Shown piece after piece: positions 44,244-53,047 of a stretch of DNA of 64,000 bases (position 1 is the stretch's first letter; every line of letters starts with the position of its first letter). Below the pieces are notes generated by a model, which was not told the DNA's origin, did no database searches, and worked only from the letters and a program-made list of their open reading frames with translations. Source of the DNA: VXPQ01 sp965223485 (GTDB lineage: Bacteria > Bacteroidota > Rhodothermia > Rhodothermales > VXPQ01); the NCBI GenBank assembly GCA_965223485.1, contig OZ244993.1, positions 2,294,001 through 2,358,000 on the forward strand. The letters run 5' to 3'. The translations under genes and the position numbers were made by a program.

Positions 44244-45463
44244 GCGCCTTTCGAAGAGATGGCATGTACTGCTTCGCAGAACCGGTCGATTTCCGCTTCC
44301 GTGTTGTAGTAATGCACGGAAGCACGCACCATTTCGGGGAGGTTACGCTCCATGGAGTCAAGCAGCGTGTGCCAGGGCAGGGATACGGTGATATGCATGG
44401 ATTGCTCCCGAAGACGTGATTTGACAACGGATGCCGCCACGTTTGCAATGTCGAAGGTCACGATGCCCCCTCGCTCTGTTCCCGTATCCCGCACGCGGAT
44501 ACCGTCCAGGGCATTGAGGCGCTGCCTCAGTAGGTCGGCAAGAGCCCGGATGCGTTCCCGGATGGCGTCGAGTCCCAGATCCAGTGCATAGTCGACGGCT
44601 GCCCCCAGGCCGAGTTGCATGGCCATGCTGGATTCCCACATTTCGAATGCGCGCATTCCTTCATGGGGCCTGTAGTCATCAGGGGTTGTCCATGTCGCAC
44701 TGTGCAAGTCCGGCATCGGCGGTTCAAGGCGATCCAGGAAGGCGCGGCGGACATAGAGGAATCCCGTTCCGCGCGGAGCGCGCAGGAATTTTCGCCCTGT
44801 GGCGGAGAGCATGTCGCAGCCGATGCGCGTTACGTCGAGCGGCAGCTGTCCTGCCGATTGGCAAGCGTCCAGCAAGTACGGCGCCCCGTGCTTGCGAGCA
44901 ATTTTTCCGACGGCTTCAGCCGGGTTGACGATACCACCGTTCGTGGGGATGTGCGTAAGGGCGATGAGCGCCACGCGTCCGTCAATACGCCGTTCGAATG
45001 CGTCGAGGTCAAGGTCACCCGCATGGTTACAGGGCGCCACATCTATTTCCAGGCCATCTTTCCGGGCGCGGTGCAGAAAGGCGATGAAGTTGCTTGCATA
45101 GGAGGTGCGGGTAGTAAGAATTTTAGCGCCTCGTGGTATCGGCAAGCTTTGAAAGGCGAGGTGCCATGCGCGCGTAGCGCTGTCGGCAAGCGCAATGTCT
45201 TCCGGGGAAGCGTGCAGGAGCGTGGCGATGCTCCGGTATATTGCTTCGTGCCGGGCATGGGCTTGTTCTGCGGCTTCATACCCTCCTATGCGCGCTTCCA
45301 ACCGGAGATGCCCGATACAGGCGTCAAGCACCGGGTTCGGCATAAGCGAGGCGCCGGCATTGTTGAAGTGCACCACCTGTTCGCAGCCCGGTGTGTCCCG
45401 ACGGGTGCGGGCTACATCAATGAACCTGATGTCCGGGCCGGGTGATAATGTCGCGCAATTCAT
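44240..45463 (-). CDS. Class V PLP-dependent aminotransferase
   Basis: 407 aa from ATG 45463 (MNCATLSPGPDIRF); earlier in-frame ATGs at 45493 and 45577 cannot be excluded. The fold type I cofactor site is seen in ALTHIPTNGGIVNPAEAVGKIARKHGAPYLLDACQSAGQLPLDV (Asp and His/Gln contacts), and the Schiff-base lysine is in LSATGRKFLRAPRGTGFLYV. It resembles the cysteine desulfurase/isopenicillin epimerase group, but no persulfide-forming Cys loop is apparent. It is cotranscribed with a transporter, which suggests an amino acid or amine substrate. Confidence 0.85.
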   Translation of the reverse strand: MNCATLSPGPDIRFIDVARTRRDTPGCEQVVHFNNAGASLMPNPVLDACIGHLRLEARIGGYEAAEQAHARHEAIYRSIATLLHASPEDIALADSATRAWHLAFQSLPIPRGAKILTTRTSYASNFIAFLHRARKDGLEIDVAPCNHAGDLDLDAFERRIDGRVALIALTHIPTNGGIVNPAEAVGKIARKHGAPYLLDACQSAGQLPLDVTRIGCDMLSATGRKFLRAPRGTGFLYVRRAFLDRLEPPMPDLHSATWTTPDDYRPHEGMRAFEMWESSMAMQLGLGAAVDYALDLGLDAIRERIRALADLLRQRLNALDGIRVRDTGTERGGIVTFDIANVAASVVKSRLREQSMHITVSLPWHTLLDSMERNLPEMVRASVHYYNTEAEIDRFCEAVHAISSKGA

Positions 45464-45623
45464 GGAAACGGCAGATGTATGACGGCGTTGCATGGCAAGT
45501 ATACCACCGTTCCTTTCAAGGTTCCTGATGCAGCGGCGTATACCGTGCCATGCGTCATAGGTCGATTTCGCAAGCAATGAAGAATATGCTTTCCTCGTCG
45601 CGCCCTGCTGGTATGTTGATATA

Positions 45624-45696
45624 CCCCTCGTAGCTCAGGGGATAGAGCACCGGTTTCCTAAACCGTAGGTCGGAGGTTCGAATCCTCCCGAGGGGG
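45624..45696 (+). tRNA. tRNA-Arg (anticodon CCT)
   Basis: 73 nt, complete cloverleaf: acceptor CCCCTCG with CGAGGGG, D arm GCTC...GAGC, anticodon loop TTCCTAA giving CCT, and T arm GGAGG-TTCGAAT-CCTCC. The anticodon stem ends in a C-T mismatch. It reads AGG codons. The 3' CCA is not encoded; a terminator follows. Confidence 0.96.
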
Positions 45697-45708
45697 CTTC
45701 TTTTTTCC

Positions 45709-45730
45709 AGGTGTGTACGGATACACACCT
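45709..45730 (+). terminator. Terminator of tRNA-Arg
   Basis: An 8-bp perfect stem (aggtgtgt with acacacct, loop acggat) lies 13 nt after the tRNA and is followed by tctatttcc. A six-T run also directly precedes the hairpin. Confidence 0.6.
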
Positions 45731-46049
45731 TCTATTTCCGTTATTGGCAATGCGCACCTGTGTGTTTCGGCGCCAAGAGGGGGCGGCAGGTATGCTTTCA
45801 CCGAGCGTTTGTGTGTATATGTTCTTAGTTTGCGCATGCTCTTCGTCAGGAAATATCGGCTCGAAATGTTTACAGATTCTTAATACGTGTCCGTTATTGC
45901 CCGTAACTTTGTTTTTCTTATTTCCGTATATTACAAGGGCCTCCGTTGTTTTATGCATTGCGTAGACGTGCAATGGTCATAGCAAGAAGGGTTTGCGCAG
46001 GCAAGAGAATGGGCAAGGCGTACATTCGAAACAGCCAATGATTCCATTC
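45731..46049. other. AT-rich intergenic stretch without a supported gene
   Basis: About 320 nt between the tRNA-Arg terminator and the zinc-ribbon gene. It is AT-richer than its surroundings near 45900-45960, with a small inverted repeat (cattgc/gcaatg, spacer 8) at 45956-45975. It likely holds the promoter of the downstream gene; the open frames across it look non-coding. Confidence 0.5.
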
Positions 46050-46439
46050 ATGGAAAAACTGCAATGCAAGGCATGCGGAAGCATCAGCATGGTGCCGATG
46101 GATGTCCTTGGGGACGACGAAGACAGCGAACCGAATGCTTCGGTGGCGGACCAGGACAGCAATTCGGAAACGCGCTTTTATACCTGTCATGTATGCGGCG
46201 ACAACTGGCTATCCGTCAAGGAAAGCTATATGGGTGACCATACGGTCACGTTTGTGCATCAGATGGGGATGTCTCCGGAACTGAAACGTATTGCGCATAT
46301 CGAACCCCCGGTAGCAGCTCGGAGCGGGACCGTCGATCACTGGGAGTACTATCTTGACGACGAGGAAATTTCGCCGCAGGCATGGCACGACAAGCTCATA
46401 ACGAGACGCAAGGTGCTAAAGTCGATCTGCTCGAATTGA
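46050..46439 (+). CDS. Zinc-ribbon protein of unknown function
   Basis: 129 aa from ATG 46050 (MEKLQCKACGSISMV); an ATG at 46038 is 4 codons earlier. Two CxxC pairs, CKAC (residues 5-8) and CHVC (about residues 47-50, in FYTCHVCGDNWLSVKE), are spaced by about 40 residues, which fits a zinc ribbon with an acidic loop (GDDEDSEPNASVADQD). Residues 55-129 are mixed charged sequence with VDHWEYYLDDEEISPQAWHDKLITRRK. No family is recognised. The intact Cys set contrasts with the two degenerate zinc-ribbon proteins elsewhere in the window. Confidence 0.65.
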   Translation: MEKLQCKACGSISMVPMDVLGDDEDSEPNASVADQDSNSETRFYTCHVCGDNWLSVKESYMGDHTVTFVHQMGMSPELKRIAHIEPPVAARSGTVDHWEYYLDDEEISPQAWHDKLITRRKVLKSICSN

Positions 46440-46514
46440 GACTGCGGTGTCCGCCCTCTTTTTGGGCGAACTGTCGGATAATTACTAAACTACTTCAGTA
46501 TAGTGCGCGCGGGC

Positions 46515-48458
46515 TTACGCCCCGAATCTCCATCTGACCAGCACCTTCATTTCTCGCACCCGGCCTCCCGGGATTTCGTCGCGTCCGGATCCGGTAGAAC
46601 GCACATCCTCATAGCGCGTGGCGCCGAATTTCAATTGCACCATCAGGCGTCGGGAGGCTTGCAAACGAGACAGAACGTACCACCGGCGGCCGCGTCCGTT
46701 GAAGGAGGGGGCGCCGGATCCATAAAGCACGTCGTTTTCGAACATGTAAAGCCGGGCAGAGGCATCTGCCGCATCGAACACGGCATACCGCATATCCAGT
46801 TGTATAAACGGCCGGGGTTTCCACCGGAAATCCTGGTATACCAGTACCCCCGTTGCCATTTCTTCTGCTTCGGCACGGACAGTTTCGATGCGTGTTCTGG
46901 AGCGCAGGGAAGCGCTATGCCTGTATTCAATCTGTATCCGCAGGGATTGCCGGCGTTCGCGGGTTGAGCAGGGCAGCAGCAGGCGGCCGGTAAGGCAGCG
47001 GGTCGCTGCCTCGGATGTTTGTGTCCGGGCACGCACATGCAGCGTGAACCAGTTCGACCGCCGGTATTCAACCATCCCCGCAACGAACCGGTCACGTGCA
47101 TTAGGGAGAAGGTTTAACGGGCGCTTTCGCTCCCGGGCTCGTACTGTCGCTGTCCATGCTTTGAAAGGCCGGATATGACTTTCGGCAAGCCATTCGGCGT
47201 ACTGGTAGCTTTCCCCGCGGGAATTTACCCCGATACGGGTGTGCGGTCGCAGGCCGTTTGCCGTGGTTTTTAGCGTCCGGACATGTACAGAGGCATTTTC
47301 GATGGGAGCAAACGAGACGGTCAAGGACCGGTGCCCCTGTCTCGGGACGAATTCGAACGAGCCTTCCCAGCGGGGTCTTGCCCATCCACCGAATACCGAC
47401 AGGGCATGCATATTCCGGGAAACGCCAAGCGTGTGTAGCGTATGGAGAGACAACGCGCCGGCGTAAGCGGAACCCTGTCGGAATACGGCTATCCCACCGG
47501 CAGTGCGTTCTCTGGCTTGTCCCCGCCTTTCGTGCTCGGTTTGCGTGCGGTGGTATCCGGTGGAGGTCAGGCTCCATATACCCAGGGTAGTATCGACGCG
47601 GGCATCCAGCGGTACATACGAGACGAAACCGGCTACAGATACGCCGTACAGCGGTTTCGATTGCATGGCCAGACCTCTGAAATAGGCATGTTCCCTCGAG
47701 GAAGTATGGGGCCGCAGGATCCGATCGACGGAGGCCGTACGCAACGAAGAGAACCCCATCGAGCCTTGGCCCGCCGCGAGGCCTTCACCCGCCTGGATCG
47801 TATAACTACCTGCTACGATGCGTTCGAAGGGTCCCCTGTTGTCCACGCCCAGATGCAATGCTGCAAAATCAGCTCCGAATTGCCTTCTCCGGGGATGCCA
47901 TCGGATCGGTTCTCCCGGATCCTTGTCGAGCGTGATACCTGTGGCGATATGTTCTCCTATACGTATCCCGATGCGCCACTGCAAGGCGTCAGGGGAGCCG
48001 AGATAGCCGGAGAGTTCATCCTTTCGGTATCCTTTTCCGGTGTCCAGACGACGGTTCCAGCGCTGTATGAGGTCTGTACGGATGCGAGGGCGCGTTCGGA
48101 GTACAGGGCGGTCGAACGTAACGAAGGGGAGCAACATGCTGACGGCGTGTTCATCCAGGCCGGCGCGCAACAGGGATTCCGGTTCTTCGATTTTTCTTCC
48201 GGATGAACGCCAGGCGAGGATACGTTGCACGTTCATTTCCGATATGCCGGGGATGGAGCGCAGTGCCTCCGCCGACGCGGTTTCCAACCGGATTTTCCGG
48301 TGTCCGGCATATTCGATCGCTTCATGCAGCAAGGCGGAATCTTCCAACCCATCCTCCAGCATATCCAGAGCGGCTTCGATGACCGGGGCCGTTTCGGTCG
48401 TGTCGGCGGGCGGGCTTGCGGCCTGCATCATACATGCCAGCAGGATTGCCGTTTTCAT
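46515..48458 (-). CDS. Exported protein with ComEA-like helix-hairpin-helix start and beta-rich body
   Basis: 647 aa. A short N-terminal hydrophobic stretch (TAILLACMMQAAS) may be a lipoprotein or signal sequence. Residues about 58-110 hold an HhH pair in LETASAEALRSIPGISEMNVQRILAWRSSGRKIEEPESLL, the form found in ComEA-like proteins. The remaining 500 residues alternate short strands rich in Arg, Tyr and Thr (GRRWYVLSRLQASRRLMVQLKFGATRYEDV), which suggests an outer-membrane beta-barrel. The next upstream gene encodes a PorV/PorQ-like protein, 3 nt away, so the two are co-translated. I do not know a function for this combination. Confidence 0.7.
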   Translation of the reverse strand: MKTAILLACMMQAASPPADTTETAPVIEAALDMLEDGLEDSALLHEAIEYAGHRKIRLETASAEALRSIPGISEMNVQRILAWRSSGRKIEEPESLLRAGLDEHAVSMLLPFVTFDRPVLRTRPRIRTDLIQRWNRRLDTGKGYRKDELSGYLGSPDALQWRIGIRIGEHIATGITLDKDPGEPIRWHPRRRQFGADFAALHLGVDNRGPFERIVAGSYTIQAGEGLAAGQGSMGFSSLRTASVDRILRPHTSSREHAYFRGLAMQSKPLYGVSVAGFVSYVPLDARVDTTLGIWSLTSTGYHRTQTEHERRGQARERTAGGIAVFRQGSAYAGALSLHTLHTLGVSRNMHALSVFGGWARPRWEGSFEFVPRQGHRSLTVSFAPIENASVHVRTLKTTANGLRPHTRIGVNSRGESYQYAEWLAESHIRPFKAWTATVRARERKRPLNLLPNARDRFVAGMVEYRRSNWFTLHVRARTQTSEAATRCLTGRLLLPCSTRERRQSLRIQIEYRHSASLRSRTRIETVRAEAEEMATGVLVYQDFRWKPRPFIQLDMRYAVFDAADASARLYMFENDVLYGSGAPSFNGRGRRWYVLSRLQASRRLMVQLKFGATRYEDVRSTGSGRDEIPGGRVREMKVLVRWRFGA

Positions 48459-48461
48459 GCC

Positions 48462-49325
48462 TCACCAGGAATAGAGGAGGGACATGGAAGGCGTCCATCC
48501 CAGTATTTCGTGTCGTTGTGCTGCGAAATCCGCGCGAACAGACGCGAGGCGCAGCCCGATTCCCCCGCTTGCCCGTCTTGGCCCTGATGCAAGACCCCCC
48601 CGCAACGCCAGTACATCGGCCAGACGGATTTCGATACCAGCCGCGACGGAAAGAGGGGAGCGTACTTCCTTGGCCACATCCGTCGTCATGGCGAATGTCT
48701 CCGAGGGCCGCCACACTGCACCGACAGCAAGGCGTCGATGCAGGTCGGAGCGCAGGGGGCCGGCAACGGCGGTCAGGTTGTATGCGACGGCTCCCAGCGA
48801 AATGAACGGCGTAACCGGGAGCAGTACACCTCCTGTCAGGGCCAGCGCGCCGGCTTGTCCGTGATTCGCTATGTGAACCTGGTTCCACTCGGCACGCATG
48901 CCCACATGGACTTGCCGGTGTGTTCCGAATCCGAAGCGTCCTCCAAACCCGGCGTCCAGCACGATGTGTCTGTAGAGATCGAAACCGAAGGCCGAGGCGC
49001 CCCCGGCGATCGCGCCCCGCCGGAAGGGCGCAACGAGCCGGATAGCGGCAAACCGGAGTTCAGGTAATCCATACAGTTGAGCGCCGTGCAACGCGAGGAT
49101 CCGGGTATCCGCCTGTCCCCATGCAGCGGGGTTGACCTGTCCTGCAGCGTCATCCGTAAATGCCGTCGAAGCTCCACCGAGCGCAGCGCTCCGTGCTCCC
49201 GAAAACACGGGCTGCCCCATAGCGGATTGCCGTGCGTTCGTTACGGGCAGAGCCGCCAGGAGCAGCAAAAGCATTCTGCTCAGGAGGGCGACAGGGTATA
49301 CACGGGAGGAGGTGGCGTAGCGCAC
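48462..49325 (-). CDS. PorV/PorQ-like outer-membrane beta-barrel protein
   Basis: 287 aa. A signal peptide covers about residues 1-31 (LLSRMLLLLLAALPVTNA). The family start PVFSGARSAALGGASTAFTDDAAGQVNPAAWG is the same type as in the gene at 3010. The end LGWTPSMSLLYSW has a terminal aromatic residue as in barrel proteins. Strands alternate with Gly turns throughout. It is translated just ahead of the HhH/barrel protein (3 nt gap) and likely works with it. A secretion-system role is possible but not shown. Confidence 0.72.
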   Translation of the reverse strand: MRYATSSRVYPVALLSRMLLLLLAALPVTNARQSAMGQPVFSGARSAALGGASTAFTDDAAGQVNPAAWGQADTRILALHGAQLYGLPELRFAAIRLVAPFRRGAIAGGASAFGFDLYRHIVLDAGFGGRFGFGTHRQVHVGMRAEWNQVHIANHGQAGALALTGGVLLPVTPFISLGAVAYNLTAVAGPLRSDLHRRLAVGAVWRPSETFAMTTDVAKEVRSPLSVAAGIEIRLADVLALRGGLASGPRRASGGIGLRLASVRADFAAQRHEILGWTPSMSLLYSW

Positions 49326-49521
49326 GGGTTTTTATTTCACAGACACCGTGCGGGGTCATGCATGACCCCATATTTAAAATTTTTCCGGCGTCCGGGCGCC
49401 TTCCCGGACCCGATGACCATATTCCCTGATTCCGTCCGCCGGAAACAGAGCGAGCCCGTTTCGGTAAGAGCAAGAGCATTTTCCCCCGACATAAAAAACC
49501 CGCATCCCGGTACGGAAGAAC

Positions 49522-50451
49522 ATGTCCTTTTCCACGATGCGTTTTCTCCCCTCTTCGACGGCCTCGGTTGCCGGGCTGCTTCTTTTTTCGCTGTTTTTTT
49601 CGCCGAAGCCGACCGCTGCGCAGGAATTCAACTGCGTAGTTTCGCTCAGTTACAGTACGCTGACGGGCTCCGATTTCGGATTTCTTGAAGATCTCGAGTT
49701 GCGCATGGAAGAATATGTGAACGATCGTTCCTGGACGGAGGATACGTTCCGGGAGGACGAACGCATTGATTGTACGATGGATGTTATTGTGCTGGAAGCA
49801 GTCTCACTGACCAGTTTCAATGCACGGCTTGTGGTGGCGACACGTCGGCCGATCTACAACACCATGCAGCACAGTACGGTCGTTCAGTTCAGCGACGAGT
49901 CCTGGCAATTCAGGTATGCGCAGGGCCAGCCGCTGGTGTTCAATCTCGAACAATACGATCCATTGACGTCGGTCATCGACTTTTATGCGTATATGATGCT
50001 CGGGTATGACTATGATACCTTCAGCGAACTCGGCGGCACGTCGCATTTCGAGACGGCTCGCCGGATTGCGGAACGTGCGCAATCCGCGTCGGGGCAGGGT
50101 TGGTTGGAGCTCGGCAGTACCGACCCTGGACGCGGCAATCTGATAACGCAGGTGCTGGATCCACGCATGCGCCCATTGCGCAAGGCGTATTTCGATTATC
50201 ACTTTGCCGGGCTCGATCGCTTTCTCATTGATCCTGATATGGCGCGCAACGCCATTCTCCAGGTGCTTGCCGACCTTGACGTGTTGTACGAGGATGTTTC
50301 CCGGCAGCATGCCCTCGATCTTTTCTTTCTGGCGAAGTATACCGAACTGGCTGCTGTATTCGAGGGTTGGCAGGAGAGCAATCAGGCGTACGACTACCTT
50401 ACGCTGCTCGATCCGGCTCACACGTCTGTATACGGAGCACTCCTCGATTAA
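49522..50451 (+). CDS. DUF4835 family protein (PorD-like)
   Basis: 309 aa. Signal peptide at residues 1-34 (VAGLLLFSLFFSPKPTAAQ). The mature start EFNCVVSLSYSTLTGSDFGFLEDLELRMEEYVNDRSW and ERIDCTMDVIVLEAVSLTSFNARLVVATRRPIYN match DUF4835, which annotation pipelines sometimes name PorD of the type IX secretion system. The later region PLTSVIDFYAYMMLGYDYDTFSELGG is conserved in the family. The exact role is not known. It stands alone, convergent with tRNA-Leu on the other strand. Confidence 0.8.
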   Translation: MSFSTMRFLPSSTASVAGLLLFSLFFSPKPTAAQEFNCVVSLSYSTLTGSDFGFLEDLELRMEEYVNDRSWTEDTFREDERIDCTMDVIVLEAVSLTSFNARLVVATRRPIYNTMQHSTVVQFSDESWQFRYAQGQPLVFNLEQYDPLTSVIDFYAYMMLGYDYDTFSELGGTSHFETARRIAERAQSASGQGWLELGSTDPGRGNLITQVLDPRMRPLRKAYFDYHFAGLDRFLIDPDMARNAILQVLADLDVLYEDVSRQHALDLFFLAKYTELAAVFEGWQESNQAYDYLTLLDPAHTSVYGALLD

Positions 50452-50461
50452 AGTAAAGGGG

Positions 50462-50484
50462 GCCGGCCTGTCGGAAAGGCCGGC
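50462..50484. terminator. Hairpin between DUF4835 gene and tRNA-Leu
   Basis: Perfect 8-bp stem gccggcct/aggccggc with a 7-nt loop in the convergent space. Read on the minus strand it is followed by ccccctttacttt, so it can end transcription of the tRNA; it may also serve the plus-strand gene. Confidence 0.5.
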
Positions 50485-50506
50485 GGATCAGAGAGAGCAT
50501 GTTGCG

Positions 50507-50590
50507 TGCGAAAGGGGGGACTCGAACCCCCAAGGGTGTTACCCCACCAGATCCTAAGTCTGGCGCGTCTGCCAGTTCCGCCACTTTCGC
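50507..50590 (-). tRNA. tRNA-Leu (anticodon TAG)
   Basis: 84 nt with the long variable arm of class II tRNAs. Acceptor GCGAAAG with CTTTCGC, anticodon stem CCAGA/TCTGG around CTTAGGA giving TAG, variable arm TGGGGTAACACCC region, and T arm GGGGG-TTCGAGT-CCCCC. Discriminator A. It reads CUA and, with wobble, other CUN codons. The upstream gap to the S46 gene on the other side (50591-50779) holds both promoters. Confidence 0.95.
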
Positions 50591-50779
50591 ATAAGGGGCT
50601 GCTTTCTCTCTGCGATACTATTTTTCGCCCCGCATCGTTTTGTTGTACAGTATCGCCCCGGCAGGAATCTTTGAGGCTGCCTTCTTTGTATCAAAAAGCT
50701 ATTGTGTATCTCCGTTAGTCGTGCGGCGACGTACAGTCCGTCGTTCGTTCTTGCGCGTTGCCGATCAGGTTTTTAAACC

Positions 50780-53032
50780 ATGTACAAACGCATTCGGTTC
50801 ACTCCGGGTTTTCTGGTATTTTTTCTTTTACTGTTTGCCGGATGCGCTGGCAGTAAGGCTGTTGAAGACCCTGTAGCTTCTGGCGAGGCTGCAAGGGTGA
50901 CTCCCGCGGAAGTCCCGGAAACGGTGCCCGTCCATGAGCCGCTCCGGCCTGCGCCCGTGCAGCGCGTCGATTCTGCGATGGCCCGTGCGGGGCGTTTCGA
51001 CCAGGGCAAGATGTGGACATTCGATCATCCCCCTGTCGATTATTTTGCGGAGACCTATGGCTTTACGCCGCACGAGGAGTGGTTTCGGCACGCCAGGCTC
51101 GGCACGCTGCGGATTCCGGGCTGTACTGCCTCGTTCGTGTCGTCGGTCGGCCTTGTATTAACGAATCATCACTGCGCCCGCAGCCATGCCGTCAGCGTCG
51201 CACTCGAGGGAGAGCATATTCTTGACGATGGGTTTTATGCCCGGTCGTTAGACGAGGAACGCCTGGTGAATGGCATGTGGGCCGACCAGTTGGTCGATAT
51301 CCGGGATATTACGCCTGAGGTGGAAGCTGCTATCGCCGGAGTTGCGGACGATGCCGGGCGCGAGCAGATGCGGCGGGAAGCCATCGACGAGGCGCAAGAG
51401 CGCATCGAAGCGGAAGCGGGACCGGGGCATCATGTAGAGATTATTTCCATTTACAACGGGGCCCTGCTGTCCGCATACGTTTTTCGCCGCTATACCGACC
51501 TCCGGCTTGTGCTCATTCCTGAGTTGAAGATCGGTTTTTTCGGGGGCGATCCCGATAATTTTACCTATCCTCGTCATACGCTGGACATTGCTCTGTTTCG
51601 TGTATACGACAACGATAAACCACTTGAAGTCAGCTATTATTTCCCCATGAGCAGCAAGGGGGTAAAGGCAGGAGACCCTGTGTTCGTGATTGGTAATCCG
51701 GGGTCCACGTTCCGGTTGTCTACCGTCGCAGAGTTGACGTTCCGACGCGATGTGCAGGAACCTGCTATTCTCGACCTGATCGAAACGCGCCTTGCGGCAT
51801 TGGAGGCGTTGCTGGCCGAGGCGCCTGCGGAAGGACAGGATGCGCTCGTCAACCGGATTTTTTCGTTACAGAATGCCCGCAAATTGTACACGGGTCGCGT
51901 GAAGGCGCTGAATGACCCCGTGGTGACAGCGCGTCGCATGGACGCCGAGGAGCAGTTCATGAAAGCGATCGGGCAGACGCCGGCGCTCAGTGAGCAGTAT
52001 GGCGATCTCATCGGGCGGATGCGCGAAGTGCAGGAAGAAAAGCGTGCGTACGGGGATGCGTTCAGGGCATTTCTTGCGTTGAGTCCGGCCTCCTCTCTCG
52101 GCGCTGCGGCGCTTCGCCGTGCTCTTGTCGTGCATGAATATGCCGGACTGGCGGATGCACCGCAAGACATCCCGGAGAATGTGCATGGGGAACTTGCCCT
52201 GATCGAGGATCAACCGGCGGCCTTGCAGGCTGCGTTTCTTGCCGCACGGTTCCAAACCTTGTCGGATCGTTTCGGCCCGGAGAGTGCTCTTGTCGTCGAT
52301 ATACTTGGCGAGCGTTCCCCTGAGGAGGCGGCGCAGCATGTGGTCGAGCATTCGATGCTGACGGAAGCGGCTGCCGCCATAGAGGGGTTGCAAGCCGGCT
52401 CCATCACGGAAGCCGATCCTGCCATGCAAGTCGTGGATGCCATTGTTGAGAAGTTGGTGGCGTATCGTAGCGCCATGGCGGCGCTTTCCGCCGAGGAACA
52501 GGCTCTTGCGCAGCAGATCGGGCGTGCCCGGTATGCGGTGTACGGTGTGGAGACGCCTCCCGACGCTACATTTTCCCTGCGCATAGCCGACGGGGTCGTA
52601 CAGGGGTATCCATATAACGGTACGGTGGCGCCTCCCTATACGACATATTACGGGTTGTATGACCACTATTATTCGTACGGTCCGGATACGCCGTGGGACA
52701 TGCCAACGCGCTGGTTGACCCCGCCAGGAAACTTCGAACTGCGTACGCCTCTGAATTTTGTTTCCACCAACGATACCATCGGCGGGAACTCGGGATCTCC
52801 TGTAATCGATCCGGACTTGCGTCTTGCAGGTCTCCTGTTTGACGGCAATATCGAGAGCCTCTCCGGGGATTTCATCTATTTGACGGCCCGGGCGCGAAGC
52901 ATTTCGGTCGATGCACGCGGTATTCTTGAGGCGCTCGACGACATGTACGATGCGGATCGCCTTGTTCTGGAGACGACAGGGGGGCGTTTCGCCGAAACCG
53001 AAGAAGAGGCCGACGCCATCCTGTCCGAATAG
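50780..53032 (+). CDS. S46 family dipeptidyl-peptidase, lipoprotein (DPP7-like)
   Basis: 750 aa. A lipoprotein signal ends at LLLFAGC. It removes dipeptides from peptide N-termini outside the cytoplasm. The family start KMWTFDHPPVDYFAETYGF is complete, the catalytic His is in LVLTNHHCARSHAVS, and the Ser motif is NDTIGGNSGSPVID. The specificity position after the Ser motif reads GLLFDGN, with Gly at the place where DPP7 has Gly and DPP11 has Arg. This favours DPP7-like hydrophobic preference, as far as I remember the alignment. A second S46 gene follows after 15 nt. Confidence 0.92.
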   Translation: MYKRIRFTPGFLVFFLLLFAGCAGSKAVEDPVASGEAARVTPAEVPETVPVHEPLRPAPVQRVDSAMARAGRFDQGKMWTFDHPPVDYFAETYGFTPHEEWFRHARLGTLRIPGCTASFVSSVGLVLTNHHCARSHAVSVALEGEHILDDGFYARSLDEERLVNGMWADQLVDIRDITPEVEAAIAGVADDAGREQMRREAIDEAQERIEAEAGPGHHVEIISIYNGALLSAYVFRRYTDLRLVLIPELKIGFFGGDPDNFTYPRHTLDIALFRVYDNDKPLEVSYYFPMSSKGVKAGDPVFVIGNPGSTFRLSTVAELTFRRDVQEPAILDLIETRLAALEALLAEAPAEGQDALVNRIFSLQNARKLYTGRVKALNDPVVTARRMDAEEQFMKAIGQTPALSEQYGDLIGRMREVQEEKRAYGDAFRAFLALSPASSLGAAALRRALVVHEYAGLADAPQDIPENVHGELALIEDQPAALQAAFLAARFQTLSDRFGPESALVVDILGERSPEEAAQHVVEHSMLTEAAAAIEGLQAGSITEADPAMQVVDAIVEKLVAYRSAMAALSAEEQALAQQIGRARYAVYGVETPPDATFSLRIADGVVQGYPYNGTVAPPYTTYYGLYDHYYSYGPDTPWDMPTRWLTPPGNFELRTPLNFVSTNDTIGGNSGSPVIDPDLRLAGLLFDGNIESLSGDFIYLTARARSISVDARGILEALDDMYDADRLVLETTGGRFAETEEEADAILSE

Positions 53033-53047
53033 TATGCCTTTTTCGCC

